This document shows, piece after piece, positions 49,925 through 59,166 of a DNA stretch of 64,000 nucleotides. The position numbers were made by a program, and so were the translations under genes. The notes under the pieces were generated by a model. That model was not told where the DNA came from. It ran no database searches and worked only from the letters and a program-made list of their open reading frames with translations. Numbering within the stretch: the stretch's first letter is position 1; the number at the start of each line of letters is the position of its first letter. Source of the DNA: Sorangiineae bacterium NIC37A_2 (GTDB lineage Bacteria; Myxococcota_A; Polyangia; Polyangiales; Polyangiaceae); contig NASX01000019.1 of NCBI GenBank assembly GCA_002085155.1, positions 16,014-80,013 on the forward strand, in the 5' to 3' direction.

Positions 49925-51118
49925 ATGCAATCCCTATCGCGCGGCCTGGCCCGGGCCCTGCTGCCGGTTCTTGGCATTTCGTTCGCTGCCGTTGCCTGTG
50001 GTTCCGATGCGGAGGACGATGGCGGGCTCATCGTTGGAAACAACGACGACGACGGCCTGCAAAGCGGCACGGGAAGCAGCGGGACAGGGTCAGGGTCGGG
50101 CTCCGGAGTCGACCAAGATCTCGACGGGCGAGAGCCCAACGGACAATGCCGCGCCCTGAGTTTGGCGGAAGGCTGTTCTGGCTCTGTCTTTGAAGGAGAA
50201 GCCGCGGCCCTCGATCTCCTGCTCGTGTTCGATGAGTCAGGCTCGATGTCGACGAAGGTCGATGAGGGAACCGGGGCCACGCGCATCGACATCGTGCGCG
50301 GCGCCCTCGACTCCTTCCTGAGAGCCGAAGAGAGCGCCGGCATCGGCATCGGGCTCAGCTACTTCGGCCACATGCCCCTCAAAGAGACGAGCTGTGACCC
50401 GAAGGACTATCGCAATCTCGCCGTGCCCTTCGGGGTCCTGCCGGACCACGCAGAGGAGGTCATCTCCGCCCTCGAGGCGCAACAGCCGACCGGCGAAACT
50501 CCCACGGGCGCAGCCATCCGCGCCGCCTGTGACCTCGCTGTCGAGCACCGCAAAGAGGCGAAAAGTGCGTTTACTTCGATTCTCCTCGTCACCGATGGCG
50601 AGCCGAAAGCTCCCGCGACTCCCGACTGCTCACCGACTCTCAAAGACGCGATCCAGGCGGCCCAGACCTGTTACGAAGAGACAGGCCTTCTCACCTACGT
50701 CCTCGGCGTTGGTCCTTCGCTCACCAACTTGAACAAGATCGCTGAGGCCGGCGGCACGGGCTCGGCTTATCTCGCCGACCTCGACAATCAGGATCAGGTC
50801 CTCGACGCATTCCGGCGCATTCGCATCTCCGCTCAGATCCCCTGCGACTTCGAGATCGTCCGGAGCACGACGTCCGAACCCCTGAACTACGACGATTCGA
50901 CCGTCGCCTACGTCGACACCGCCTGCACCTACTCAGGCTTCGCGCGAGTCGAGGACGTCGACGCCTGTGCGAAGGGTGGCCTCGGATACTTCTTCGACAA
51001 CCCCGATGACCCCAAGCGCATCGAGCTCTGCCCCGAAGCTTGCTCGGAGGTGCGCAGCCGCGGCCAACAACTCTTCTACTCGCTCGGCTGTCCCCTCGAC
51101 GTGGATATCATCAAATGA
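49925..51118 (+). CDS. VWA-domain lipoprotein
   Basis: 397 residues. The signal ends in VAC, followed by an Asp/Gly-rich linker. The von Willebrand factor A domain (about 95-300) begins LDLLLVFDESGSMSTKVD, an intact DxSxS MIDAS. It continues with GIGLSYFG, TPTGAAIRAACDLA (the MIDAS Thr region), SILLVTDGEPKAP (MIDAS Asp) and LTYVLGVGPSLTNLNKIAEAGG. The C-terminal 95 residues have paired Cys (IPCDFEIV, TACTYSG, DACAKGG, LCPEACSEV, LGCPLD). It probably binds a protein partner through a metal ion at the surface. It may be the first gene of a unit with the next lipoprotein 150 bp downstream. Confidence 0.85.
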   Translation: MQSLSRGLARALLPVLGISFAAVACGSDAEDDGGLIVGNNDDDGLQSGTGSSGTGSGSGSGVDQDLDGREPNGQCRALSLAEGCSGSVFEGEAAALDLLLVFDESGSMSTKVDEGTGATRIDIVRGALDSFLRAEESAGIGIGLSYFGHMPLKETSCDPKDYRNLAVPFGVLPDHAEEVISALEAQQPTGETPTGAAIRAACDLAVEHRKEAKSAFTSILLVTDGEPKAPATPDCSPTLKDAIQAAQTCYEETGLLTYVLGVGPSLTNLNKIAEAGGTGSAYLADLDNQDQVLDAFRRIRISAQIPCDFEIVRSTTSEPLNYDDSTVAYVDTACTYSGFARVEDVDACAKGGLGYFFDNPDDPKRIELCPEACSEVRSRGQQLFYSLGCPLDVDIIK

Positions 51119-51266
51119 TGAAGATCTGTCATGTATTTTAGCTCATCCATTCCTCCTACTCATCAATGAACCCCCGGCTTCCACCCTCCAGAACCGGCCC
51201 TTTTTTCGCACGAGACACACGAGACCCGACTTTGGCGCTCGCCGAGTCGAGAAAGCGACCAAGCCC

Positions 51267-52529
51267 ATGATCAAGCGCAGACTCCTTCAAAAAGCATCCA
51301 TTTTCGCCCTGCTCACCGGCCTCGTGAGTGCCGCCTGCGGCGGCAGCGCCGACGACTTCACGGATGGAGGCTCGAAGGGCCCCGGTCCCAAGGGAAGCGG
51401 CGGTAAGAACTCCGGAGATTCCGGCGATAAAGGCGGAAGCGACGGAAAAGGCGGAGACGATGGCGAGGGTGGAAATGGCGGCAAAGGAAGCAGCGGCGGC
51501 GACGGCAAGACGAGCGACGGTCGCCAGCTCATCCCCGTCACGCCCATCGTCGGCGGTGGCACGACTGCGGGTCCTCTCAAGCCCGGCTGTGGTCCCGAAA
51601 CCGCGTCCGAGTGTGCGCCGCCTGGCGGTGGCTGCAACGACTCGGGCTTCCTCAAGGGAGGCGACGTCCAGGTCATCGACGCCGGCGTGGAGTGTTTCTA
51701 CGGCGAGACGCGGAAGACGACCCCCTCGGCCACTGTCGAATACATCACCGAGGTCAATCAGGGCACCGAGTACGTCCATGTGCGCGTGACCTTCGATCCT
51801 GACTTCGTCGACACCGTCTACGGCGAGTGCTCAGAAGAGACAGGTTGGACTGCGAAGGGCCCCAAGGACCCGAAGATGGACGACAAGATGAACAAGCCCG
51901 ACAAGGCGCCGAAGTACGGGCACACCTTCAAAGATCTTGTCGGCAGCGACCACGTCGAGCTCAAGCTCTACAACTGTGACGACGACCTCTCCCTCCACAT
52001 GAAGGTCGACTTCATCTCCGAGGACGACAGCGTCGCTTGTGGCTACGGGTCCCTCGGCGTAACGGGCGGGGAAGGAAAGATGTTCGTCGGTGATACTGAC
52101 GACATCATCGCCGCGAGCTCCTCCCTGCACCGCAATCTCAATGGTTGCGGCTACTGCGAGATCGAAAACTCGCCCTGCCCTGAAGATCCTGCCACCTATT
52201 CGGACAGCCCCGACGCGCCCGAGTGGGACTTCCGTATGGTGTACGAGCTCTGGATTCGCTCGGAGGCTTTCGGCGGCTCGGGCCTTTGCAAGACGGACAT
52301 CGACTACGTCCACGCCTCCCCGGCGAAGGGCGAAACGGACACGATCCTCGTCGAGCCTGACGATTGCCCGCCTCCTCCCGGCGACGATTGCCCCATCGCG
52401 GACTACGAGCTCTATCTCTCGAGCGAAGGCGAGTACATCTGCGTCGGCCCCCCGAACGACGACGGCGACTGCCCCGACGGTTATACCTTCGATCTCACGA
52501 GCGAAGGTGAACTCTGCGTGCCGGAATAA
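51267..52529 (+). CDS. Lipoprotein with Gly/Lys/Asp linker, unknown function
   Basis: 420 residues from ATG 51267 (MIKRRLLQKASIF); lipobox SAAC. A linker of Gly, Lys, Asp and Ser runs to about residue 85. The first globular part (about 100-310) has several Cys pairs and reads YITEVNQGTEYVHVRVTFDPDFVDTVYG, GSDHVELKLYNCDDD and GCGYCEIENSPCPED. The tail is acidic and Pro-rich with repeated phrases (DCPPPPGDDCPIADYELYLSSEGEYICVGPP, DLTSEGELCVPE). It has no recognised domain. High Asp/Glu content would suit calcium binding, which is speculation. It follows the VWA gene on the same strand. Confidence 0.75.
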   Translation: MIKRRLLQKASIFALLTGLVSAACGGSADDFTDGGSKGPGPKGSGGKNSGDSGDKGGSDGKGGDDGEGGNGGKGSSGGDGKTSDGRQLIPVTPIVGGGTTAGPLKPGCGPETASECAPPGGGCNDSGFLKGGDVQVIDAGVECFYGETRKTTPSATVEYITEVNQGTEYVHVRVTFDPDFVDTVYGECSEETGWTAKGPKDPKMDDKMNKPDKAPKYGHTFKDLVGSDHVELKLYNCDDDLSLHMKVDFISEDDSVACGYGSLGVTGGEGKMFVGDTDDIIAASSSLHRNLNGCGYCEIENSPCPEDPATYSDSPDAPEWDFRMVYELWIRSEAFGGSGLCKTDIDYVHASPAKGETDTILVEPDDCPPPPGDDCPIADYELYLSSEGEYICVGPPNDDGDCPDGYTFDLTSEGELCVPE

Positions 52530-52748
52530 GCTTCGGCATCCAAAAGGGAGCTCGGCCAGCGGTCGCGCCAGCGCACCCAAGGTGCGGGAGGCGCGATCCA
52601 GCCGGGCTCTCTTTCATTTCGGCCGCCCGCGCGGCGCGTCGCGCCTCGGCTCTCTCTTGGCGAGTCACCCGACTCGTTTAGCTCTCCCCCACCCTCGCCC
52701 CACCCATCGTGACTTGCCGCGCCTCTCCCCAAGCGCGAACATGGCGAG

Positions 52749-53333
52749 ATGAGCGGTCGAGACCCGGGTGTGGATGCGTTTCTGGGCCGTCAGAAGACGT
52801 GGCGCGGCGAAATCGAGAAGCTGAGGAGCATCCTGCTCGACGCGGGTCTCGACGAAACTCTCAAATGGGGAAAGCCCTGCTATTCGGTGGACGGAAAAAA
52901 CGTCGCCATCGTCCAGCCTTTCAAGGAACACTGCTCGCTCATGTTCTTCAAGGGCGCGCTCCTCAAGGACACCCATGGCCTGCTCCGGACCCAAGGCGAA
53001 AACACTCAGGCCGCCCTGCGCCTCGAGTTCCGGAGCGAAGCGGACATCAAGAAGACGGTCCTCCGATCCTATGTGAAGCAGGCCATCGCCGTAGAAAAGG
53101 CCGGCCTGAAAGTAGATTTCCCAGCAAAGCGCGAGCTCGAGCTCCCCGAAGAGCTCACCTTCGCCATGAAGAAGAACAAGAAGCTCGCAAAGGCCTTCTC
53201 TTCCCTCACCCCCGGCCGCCAACGCGGCTACGTCCTCTACTTCACAAGCGCCAAACAATCCGCCACGCGCGCCGCGCGCATCGAAAAGTCCGTTCCAAAG
53301 ATCTTGGCGGGGCTGGGGATGAATGAGGGGTAA
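52749..53333 (+). CDS. YdeI/OmpD-associated DUF1801-type protein
   Basis: 194-residue cytoplasmic protein. The N-terminal DUF1801 domain (about 10-110) has WRGEIEKLRSILLDAGLDETLKWGKPCYSVDGKNVAIVQPFKEHCSLMFFKGALL, a close family match. The C-terminal YdeI/OmdA helical motif (about 130-190) reads LPEELTFAMKKNKKLAKAFSSLTPGRQRGYVLYFTSAKQSATRAARIEKSVPKIL. Proteins of this type are widespread and small; some are linked to peptide resistance, but the mechanism is unknown. The ATG at 52749 fits the family N-terminus. Neighbours give no functional hint. Confidence 0.9.
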   Translation: MSGRDPGVDAFLGRQKTWRGEIEKLRSILLDAGLDETLKWGKPCYSVDGKNVAIVQPFKEHCSLMFFKGALLKDTHGLLRTQGENTQAALRLEFRSEADIKKTVLRSYVKQAIAVEKAGLKVDFPAKRELELPEELTFAMKKNKKLAKAFSSLTPGRQRGYVLYFTSAKQSATRAARIEKSVPKILAGLGMNEG

Positions 53334-53857
53334 CGAGCGCGCATTGAGGTTTGGGCTGAGGTGCCCAAAAATCCGGCCAAGATGCGATCGAAGTTGAGGC
53401 GCAGCTTCCCGCCACCCTTTGGAGCGAGGAAACATCTCGAATCGGTTGCCCCTTCCGCATTCATTGGCGAAGAAAAACTGAGTTCATCTTCCACTCCGCC
53501 TTGAAGTCAGGAAGTTTGCTCGGCCATTGGAGTTTCGTTTCACCGGCCTTCAGTCCATTGGCGAGATCCTTTCCTCGCCCGATTGCCAGGCGTTCCGCAT
53601 TCGCTCCCCCCCTTGCAGCCCCCGCGCCCCGGGAGCAGCGTGACTCGACTCGCCGGACGCCTGCCTGACGGCTACCCACCAGCACTCAGCCCGCACTGCA
53701 CTCACCCTCGCCGCCCCGCGCGAAAAGTCGCTTCGCTCGGCGCAGCGCCGATAAGGCTCCTTATGCGATGCGGCCGTCGGCACTCAGGCTTGACTGAGCG
53801 CCCGCGCGGGCCCCTCCTCGGACCTCCCGCGCGGGGGGGGCGGGGATGCCCGTGAAA
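53334..53857. other. Intergenic region without a recognised gene
   Basis: About 520 bp between convergent genes. Only unsupported ORFs are seen. Near its right end there is a GC-rich dyad (CCCGCGCGG repeated around 53803-53838, with a run of eight G). The composition changes sharply just past it, where the low-GC small gene begins. Confidence 0.45.
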
Positions 53858-54148
53858 CTAATCTCGATTCGCTCGTTCTTGTCCCTGGAGCCTTTCGAAT
53901 GTTCTCGTGATCACGCGCCCTAGTCGGTCGCCTTGAGTTGCTCGTGAGTAAATCCTGGCAGCAATGGCATAACCAACAATCAGAGCCACCGTCATCGCCC
54001 CATACGAAACCAGCTGCACCAATGTTCGCTCGGATGGATCCTCTCTCCCTAGAAGATTCTTAGCAAAACGCAAGATCAAGCCAGAAACTAACATTCCGGT
54101 CATGAAGACTCCTGCGGTTACCAGCAGATCTCTTGTCTTCGATTTCAC
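53858..54148 (-). CDS. Small two-TM protein coupled to the NHL-RHS gene
   Basis: 96 residues from GTG 54148, overlapping the RHS stop as GTGA. The longer ORF is the antisense-like overlap with the RHS gene. After KSKTRD there are two TM helices (LLVTAGVFMTGMLVSGLILRF and LVQLVSYGAMTVALIVGYAIAARIY) joined by a charged loop (KNLLGREDPSERT), with a basic tail (LGRVITRTFERLQGQERANRD). The DNA is visibly poorer in G+C than the surrounding genes, with more A/T in third codon positions, which suggests acquisition from elsewhere. Position and coupling after an RHS C-terminus would fit an immunity or accessory protein, but there is no family match. Confidence 0.65.
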   Translation of the reverse strand: MKSKTRDLLVTAGVFMTGMLVSGLILRFAKNLLGREDPSERTLVQLVSYGAMTVALIVGYAIAARIYSRATQGDRLGRVITRTFERLQGQERANRD

Positions 54149-57100
54149 TGGCAAACGTCTTCCAATCCGTCTTGAAGACCACGTCCTGCTAGTCCAAACC
54201 CAACGCCTCCGATCGCTGCGAGATAGGCCCCAATAGGCAGCCCAGCGATCCCCAGCCCCGGCAAGCCACCTACAGCACCGCCTAGCCCAGCGCCCAAAGA
54301 CGCCCCAAGTACTCCTCCTAGGTTTTCCCGTGTTCCGCGGGTTCGCGTGACATCTGTGCGTGTGCCACTTTGCCAATCGATGCGCTCGCTCGACGCGTAA
54401 GACGCGAGCGTGCCGAAGCGCGGATCCGCCGAATAGCTCGAGGTCCGCTTCATCGTGGGGGTCTCCACCGTCGCTGCGTTGGCGGAGGCCGTGAGGGTGG
54501 AGGTAACTCCCGTTGCCTCCCTCAACGTTCTCACGCGGTCCGTGGGGGCAGCGCCGAGCACTGTCTCGTGTACCTCGGCGCGCTCTCCGTTTTTCTCGAG
54601 CGTGACTCGAGTTCGCCCCGGGCTCTCCTCGCGCGCCAAGGTCTGAACCAATCCGCTAGGGCTTGCATCTGACAGCAGGCGCCCCATCGCGTCATAGGTG
54701 AACTTGTGGGACTCTCCGCGCGGGCGGGCGAACTCACGGAGAAGGCCGTCTGCGCTGAACTGGAACACAGTTCTTTCGCCCGCGGGATTGATGAGACCTG
54801 CGATGAAGCCGTTCGTGTCGAGCTCAAGCGCAGTTCGTGCGCCGTAGGGACCGACGATCCCTGTCGCTCTTCCTTGGCTATCTCGCTCGACGACAGTCTT
54901 CTTCCCCCAAGGATCGGCGATGGCCGCCAGCGTTCCTCGGTTTGTGTACTGGAAACTCCAGAGCGTGTGACCTCCGAGCGCGTCCAGCGTGCGAAGATGT
55001 CGCCCGTCCGCGTCGAAAATGTAGGCCTCGCTTCCATCGCTCGATCCGACCAGCGTTTCGCCAATCAATAGTGATGGAAACGGTGGCCGAATGCGCCGTA
55101 CCACTGAGGATGCGTAGTCGAGGATCCACAGAGTCCCGTCGACATGATGGTAAACGATGCGGGGTTGGCGCAGCCCAGCCGCCAAAGGTGAACCGCCGTC
55201 TCCAGAGCTCGTGGTCCGGCCATCTCCAGCGACCGTCAGGATCGTTCCGTCCTGACGAATTCTTCGGACCCTATTGTTTCCCTCATCAGTGATGTAGAGG
55301 CTGCCATCCAGCCCGAGCGCGATCGAATGGGGATACCGGAGTCGCGCCAGGATTGCGGGCCCGCCGTCACCTGCGAAGCCAGATTGTCCTGTGCCCGCGA
55401 TGGTCTCGATGCGGCCATCAGGCCGAATGCGACGCACCCGGTGCCCGTCATACTCGGTGATGAACAGGCTGCCGTCCGCCCCCGCCACGATTCCAAGAGG
55501 CGAATTGATTTGAGCCTGGGTGGCGGGGCCACCATCGCCCGAAGAACCCGCCGTTCCTGTGCCCGCGACTGTATGGATCAAGCCATCGGTGGTGACCGCC
55601 CGAATCCGGTGACCGTCATTGTCGGCCACGTAGAGCGCGCCATCCGCCCCGAAGGCAAGGGAGTGCGGCTCCAAGAATCTCGCTTGCGTGGCCGGACCGT
55701 GATCTCCCAGGCCGTCGGCTGGAGTGCCTCCGCCAGCGAAAGTCGTGATGACGCCGCTTGCGTCAATGCGCCGAACGCGACCCGTCCCCCGCTCCGCCAC
55801 GTAAAGGGATCCGTCAGGTCCCAGCGCAAGACCGAGCGGCGCGCTGATAGCAGCTTCAAGAGCTTGTCCGCCGTCTCCGAGTGGTGCGGTCCGGCCAGTT
55901 CCGGCGAATGTTCCGATGGTTCCGTCGGGGTAGACAATGCGGATACGATGATTGCTTTCATCGGCGATCAGCATCGCCCCGTCGGGCCGAACCACTGCGC
56001 CATGCGGACTGTCGAGCTCGGCCGAGAGCGCAGGGCCACCGTCCCCGCCAAAACCAGAAGTGCCCGTGCCTGCGATGCGCTCGATGACGCCGCCCGCAAG
56101 CTCAGCCGTCCGCTGCACTCCGTCACCTCGGTAGAGGACTCCTCCCCGCGCATCGAGGACGTGGTGCACGTCGAAACTGAAGCCTCCGAGCCCAGCCGCA
56201 TTCAAATTGAACCCACCAAGCGGTCCGCTCCATTGGGTCCAAAGAACAACCTCGGCGCGCGCGCGGTCGCCGGTGATGGGGACCCCGTCCCCTGACACAC
56301 CGAATCGCTGTGTCCGCTGGTACGCTCCGTCGTACGCGTAGCCAAAACGCACCCGCGCTTCTTGCCGGCCTTGCCATGAGCGTCCGTAAGCGTCCTCACC
56401 GTTCCATTCGAACACCCAAGTAACCGGTAGCGGGAGGTCCAGTCTCTCGGTGTGGAGCTGGCCGAGCACGTCAACCTCGACCATCAGCGCTTTGGCGCTC
56501 GCAGGAACGTTCGACGGATCGATGGAGAGTGTCAGGGCGTTCCTGTCCCTTCGACCCGGCATACGTTCACTTTGGTAGCGAAGGCGATGAGGCGTCCCAA
56601 CGATCGCGATCTCTTCGCCCAGGGACTGGTCTTCGCAACCAATGATCGAGCCGCTCACACTTCGCCGGCAGTCGTCCGGTCCACTTTGACTCACCTCTCC
56701 TTGGGGTGGGACAGCATCTCCAGGGGGACTGAAGGGCCAGTTGAGATCCCAAATGGAGAGATGAGGAAGCGCGACGCGCCAGAGCGATGTTCCTGGCTCG
56801 TAGGTCTCGGCCAACGCTTGGCGTTCAGACTCACCAATGCCAAGAGTTTCCAGCGTCTCGGCGCTCTCAGCGACTCCGTCGCCGTCGAGGTCGATCGTGA
56901 CGAGACCCGCCTCTTCGCCGAGCAAGTCGATGACGAGTCCGCTCTCACTCGCTTCCCATACATCACGCTCCTGATCGTAATAGCCGGTAGGAACTCGCGT
57001 TCCGGCCGGAAAGCCGAGGAAGTTTTCGACGTACGTGGGGATGGGAGGGTCGAACCGAACCCCCGTCGCTCCTTGCGCTTCGGCTTCCTCGACCGAGATG

Positions 57101-57663
57101 TCGAGCGCATAAGTGTACCCGCTCGTCGCAGGCAGGTCGCCCGGCATAGCCGCAGGACCTCTCTCGCCCACGGTAAACTCGGTGAAGCGAAGCGTGACCG
57201 TGTCGAGGATTTGCTCGGTGCCGTCTTCGTAGACGGCAGTGGGAACTGTTTCGGGCGCGATGAGCAGGCGATGGCGTCGCTCACCGCTCTGGTCGACCTG
57301 CTGGCGCCCGCTCACAAGGACTGGGGTCGTGAGCGCTTCGGGGGTGACGGAATCGACCGGAGCCTCTGCTTCGAGCAGAACAACTTCAGGATAGGAAACA
57401 AAGCGGCGCCATTCGACCGTCGCTCGTCGCTGCACGCGCAATCGCTCCGGCGCCTCGAAGCGAAGTGTCAACGCACCTCCACCGTGCACCGCAAGATCGT
57501 ACAGACCATCACTGCGGGTGAGCGTCTCACCGAACTCGGGGTGGTGAAGCACGGTGACCTTGGCGCCCTCAATCGGTTCACCGTTTCGATCTACGACGCG
57601 GCCCCGAACCACTGCGACGCGCTGGGGATCGATCGCACCGCATTCTCCCCTTCGTAGAGGCAT
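54145..57663 (-). CDS. NHL-RHS (teneurin-like) protein, N-terminus lost to frameshift, unusual Gly-rich C-terminus
   Basis: 1172 residues in this frame. It opens inside the protein: IDPQRVAVVRGRVVDRNGEP begins a carboxypeptidase-regulatory-like domain (about 13-95). A beta-rich middle follows (to about 500), with RNALTLSIDPSNVP and VTWVFEWNGEDAYGR. Then come six NHL repeats (about 530-865; AGTGTSGFGGDGGPA and VRPDGAMLIADESNHRIR patterns) forming a propeller, and YD/RHS repeats (about 895-1075; KFTYDAMGRLLSD). The shell stops early, after DPRFGTLASYASSE. There is no RHS core-end motif and no toxin domain. Instead the last 60 residues are Gly-rich and hydrophobic (LGASLGAGLGGAVGG, IGAYLAAIGGVGFGLAG). 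The lipoprotein signal lies in the overlapping frame at 57591-58070. The stop is coupled to the small two-TM gene. Confidence 0.82.
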   Translation of the reverse strand: MPLRRGECGAIDPQRVAVVRGRVVDRNGEPIEGAKVTVLHHPEFGETLTRSDGLYDLAVHGGGALTLRFEAPERLRVQRRATVEWRRFVSYPEVVLLEAEAPVDSVTPEALTTPVLVSGRQQVDQSGERRHRLLIAPETVPTAVYEDGTEQILDTVTLRFTEFTVGERGPAAMPGDLPATSGYTYALDISVEEAEAQGATGVRFDPPIPTYVENFLGFPAGTRVPTGYYDQERDVWEASESGLVIDLLGEEAGLVTIDLDGDGVAESAETLETLGIGESERQALAETYEPGTSLWRVALPHLSIWDLNWPFSPPGDAVPPQGEVSQSGPDDCRRSVSGSIIGCEDQSLGEEIAIVGTPHRLRYQSERMPGRRDRNALTLSIDPSNVPASAKALMVEVDVLGQLHTERLDLPLPVTWVFEWNGEDAYGRSWQGRQEARVRFGYAYDGAYQRTQRFGVSGDGVPITGDRARAEVVLWTQWSGPLGGFNLNAAGLGGFSFDVHHVLDARGGVLYRGDGVQRTAELAGGVIERIAGTGTSGFGGDGGPALSAELDSPHGAVVRPDGAMLIADESNHRIRIVYPDGTIGTFAGTGRTAPLGDGGQALEAAISAPLGLALGPDGSLYVAERGTGRVRRIDASGVITTFAGGGTPADGLGDHGPATQARFLEPHSLAFGADGALYVADNDGHRIRAVTTDGLIHTVAGTGTAGSSGDGGPATQAQINSPLGIVAGADGSLFITEYDGHRVRRIRPDGRIETIAGTGQSGFAGDGGPAILARLRYPHSIALGLDGSLYITDEGNNRVRRIRQDGTILTVAGDGRTTSSGDGGSPLAAGLRQPRIVYHHVDGTLWILDYASSVVRRIRPPFPSLLIGETLVGSSDGSEAYIFDADGRHLRTLDALGGHTLWSFQYTNRGTLAAIADPWGKKTVVERDSQGRATGIVGPYGARTALELDTNGFIAGLINPAGERTVFQFSADGLLREFARPRGESHKFTYDAMGRLLSDASPSGLVQTLAREESPGRTRVTLEKNGERAEVHETVLGAAPTDRVRTLREATGVTSTLTASANAATVETPTMKRTSSYSADPRFGTLASYASSERIDWQSGTRTDVTRTRGTRENLGGVLGASLGAGLGGAVGGLPGLGIAGLPIGAYLAAIGGVGFGLAGRGLQDGLEDVCQ

Positions 57664-58070
57664 CGGGTGGCCACGTAGAAGTCGGTCACAACGGTCGAAT
57701 CCAGAGGTTCTGCGCAGCCGGCGGGAACGGAAGGTCCGACGCTCAGCTCCCCGCCGGAACCGTCCGCGCCCCCCGACCCTCCGGGCGCTGCACCACCGTC
57801 GGAGGACCCCTCATTGCCGCCGTTCGGACGACCTCCCGTTTCGGTCTCCCGAGACCTCCCGCCAACTCCCGCTACGGCTCCTCCTCGGCCCCCGGTGGCT
57901 CTTCGCCCGCCACTGCCGACAGACGCTTCACCGGCCTCGCCGACGCTCGCCTCGCCCCCGCTATCGCCCCCCGGGCCATCACTGCACCCTGCGAGAGCTC
58001 CAACCAGGTATGCAACCGCACTGAGAGCGACCGCAGCTCGCAAACTTCCCCTCGCCATAAAGTGCTTCAT
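57591..58070 (-). pseudogene. Lipoprotein N-terminus of the NHL-RHS gene, separated by a frameshift
   Basis: The 159-residue frame gives MKHFMARGSLRAA, a signal ending in LAGC, a Gly-rich linker and TDFYVATRCLYEGENAV. FLYEG-type text is how this RHS family leads into its first domain. Downstream the match continues in the other frame as AIDPQRVAVVRG. The switch lies near 57645, close to a GGGG tract. Adding one base there joins both frames into a single lipoprotein of about 1300 residues. Without it this product is a short, functionless lipoprotein. Confidence 0.75.
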
Positions 58071-58342
58071 AGGAATACGTCCGTAATAGGCAAGCGCCTT
58101 CCTCAGTCCCGTTGATAGTTGTCACCCCTCGAGACTCCGGCTCCCGTCGCTCCGCATCCGGATTCGACCCCAACACCGTAGCGTTGCGTATTTTCTGGTC
58201 CCTATCTTCCCTCGGGCTGACCTTTGTCGCGCGGCCCCCCCCTGAGAGCGCACCAGAAGCAATTCGTCCTGCGAGCCGAAAACGCTCTGCCTTGAAGATC
58301 CCGTCACTTGTCCGAATAGCCCCGACGCTCCCGAGGCGGACT

Positions 58343-58676
58343 TCAGAAATGGGCCATGAGCTCTGGAGCCGCGCTCGCTCGCGCGATCCTTCCGAGGATT
58401 CCCTTCACGGTGACGTCGAGTTGGCTTCGTTCGGTGTAGTCGGCGGGGACGACGAAGTGGGCTCGGTCTTCGGCGATGAGCTTGTAGGCCTTCTCCTGGG
58501 CGACGCCTGACTTCCACTGGTCCGGATCGAACACGGCGATCGAGTGGCCCCCTTCGAACCGAACCATCTTCATCGACGGAATGTCTGTTGAGATACTCAC
58601 GAATGAGCCGGTGCTCCTGAATATTCCACGGCCCGAGAGTCCCGTCGAAGTCATAAACGATGGCGGTGGGTTTCAT
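58343..58676 (-). pseudogene. HAD-family phosphatase remnant with internal deletion
   Basis: The first 24 residues (MKPTAIVYDFDGTLGPWNIQ) carry HAD motif I, DFDGT, and resemble phosphoserine-phosphatase-like HADs that begin with NxQEH. In another frame the sequence resumes at STDIPSMKMVRFEGGHSIAVFD, equivalent to the GDGxTDIPxM motif IV region, and runs to the natural C-terminus (VPADYTERSQLDVTVKGILGRI). The roughly 200 residues expected between them, with motifs II and III, are absent. The junction lies near 58590-58605 and also shifts frame. This is a true deletion, not a sequencing slip, so the gene is dead. Confidence 0.82.
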
Positions 58677-59166
58677 CCGGGTCGGCCGATTAGCTGACGT
58701 TGGCGTGAATGCGAGGCGAACGTTCCTTCGGCCGGACTGCCACGTCGTTCCCCACTAGCGCTTAGTGGTATCCGAGGGCCTTCGGAGGACTCAAGGGGCA
58801 TTCTTCCCTCGATCGTCTCCGCCGACGGGCGTATCCCACGCAAAGAACGAGGGGGTCTCAGCCTCATGATGGGCCGGGGCGAAGGCAGGACCCGTCGAAA
58901 AGCCGCCGACGCCCGTCGAGCCGTCGCCTGAGGCTACCTTTATCATCACATCGCCGCGCTCAGTGAATCAGCGATGACGGATCGCCCCGCGGGCGAAAAG
59001 TGATCGGGTCGGCTCGAACTCCGAGCGCTAGAAACCAAACTTACGAGACGCCCAAAGGCGTGAACGAAAGGCCCTCGGCGCGGTGAACGAGCCGATCGAC
59101 GAGCGTCACCACGCATGCTGCATGCACGGACCACAGCCGGGACCGCTGGAGCGCTCGAGCGCGTCA
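58677..59166. other. Intergenic region without a recognised gene
   Basis: About 490 bp between the HAD remnant and the trypsin gene. No family-like ORF, RNA gene or strong hairpin is recognised. Given the decayed neighbours it may be unrecognisable gene debris. Confidence 0.4.

Noticed and set aside
56452..57657. 401-codon open frame on the plus strand
   Set aside because: Antisense of the NHL-RHS gene, with no supporting motif.
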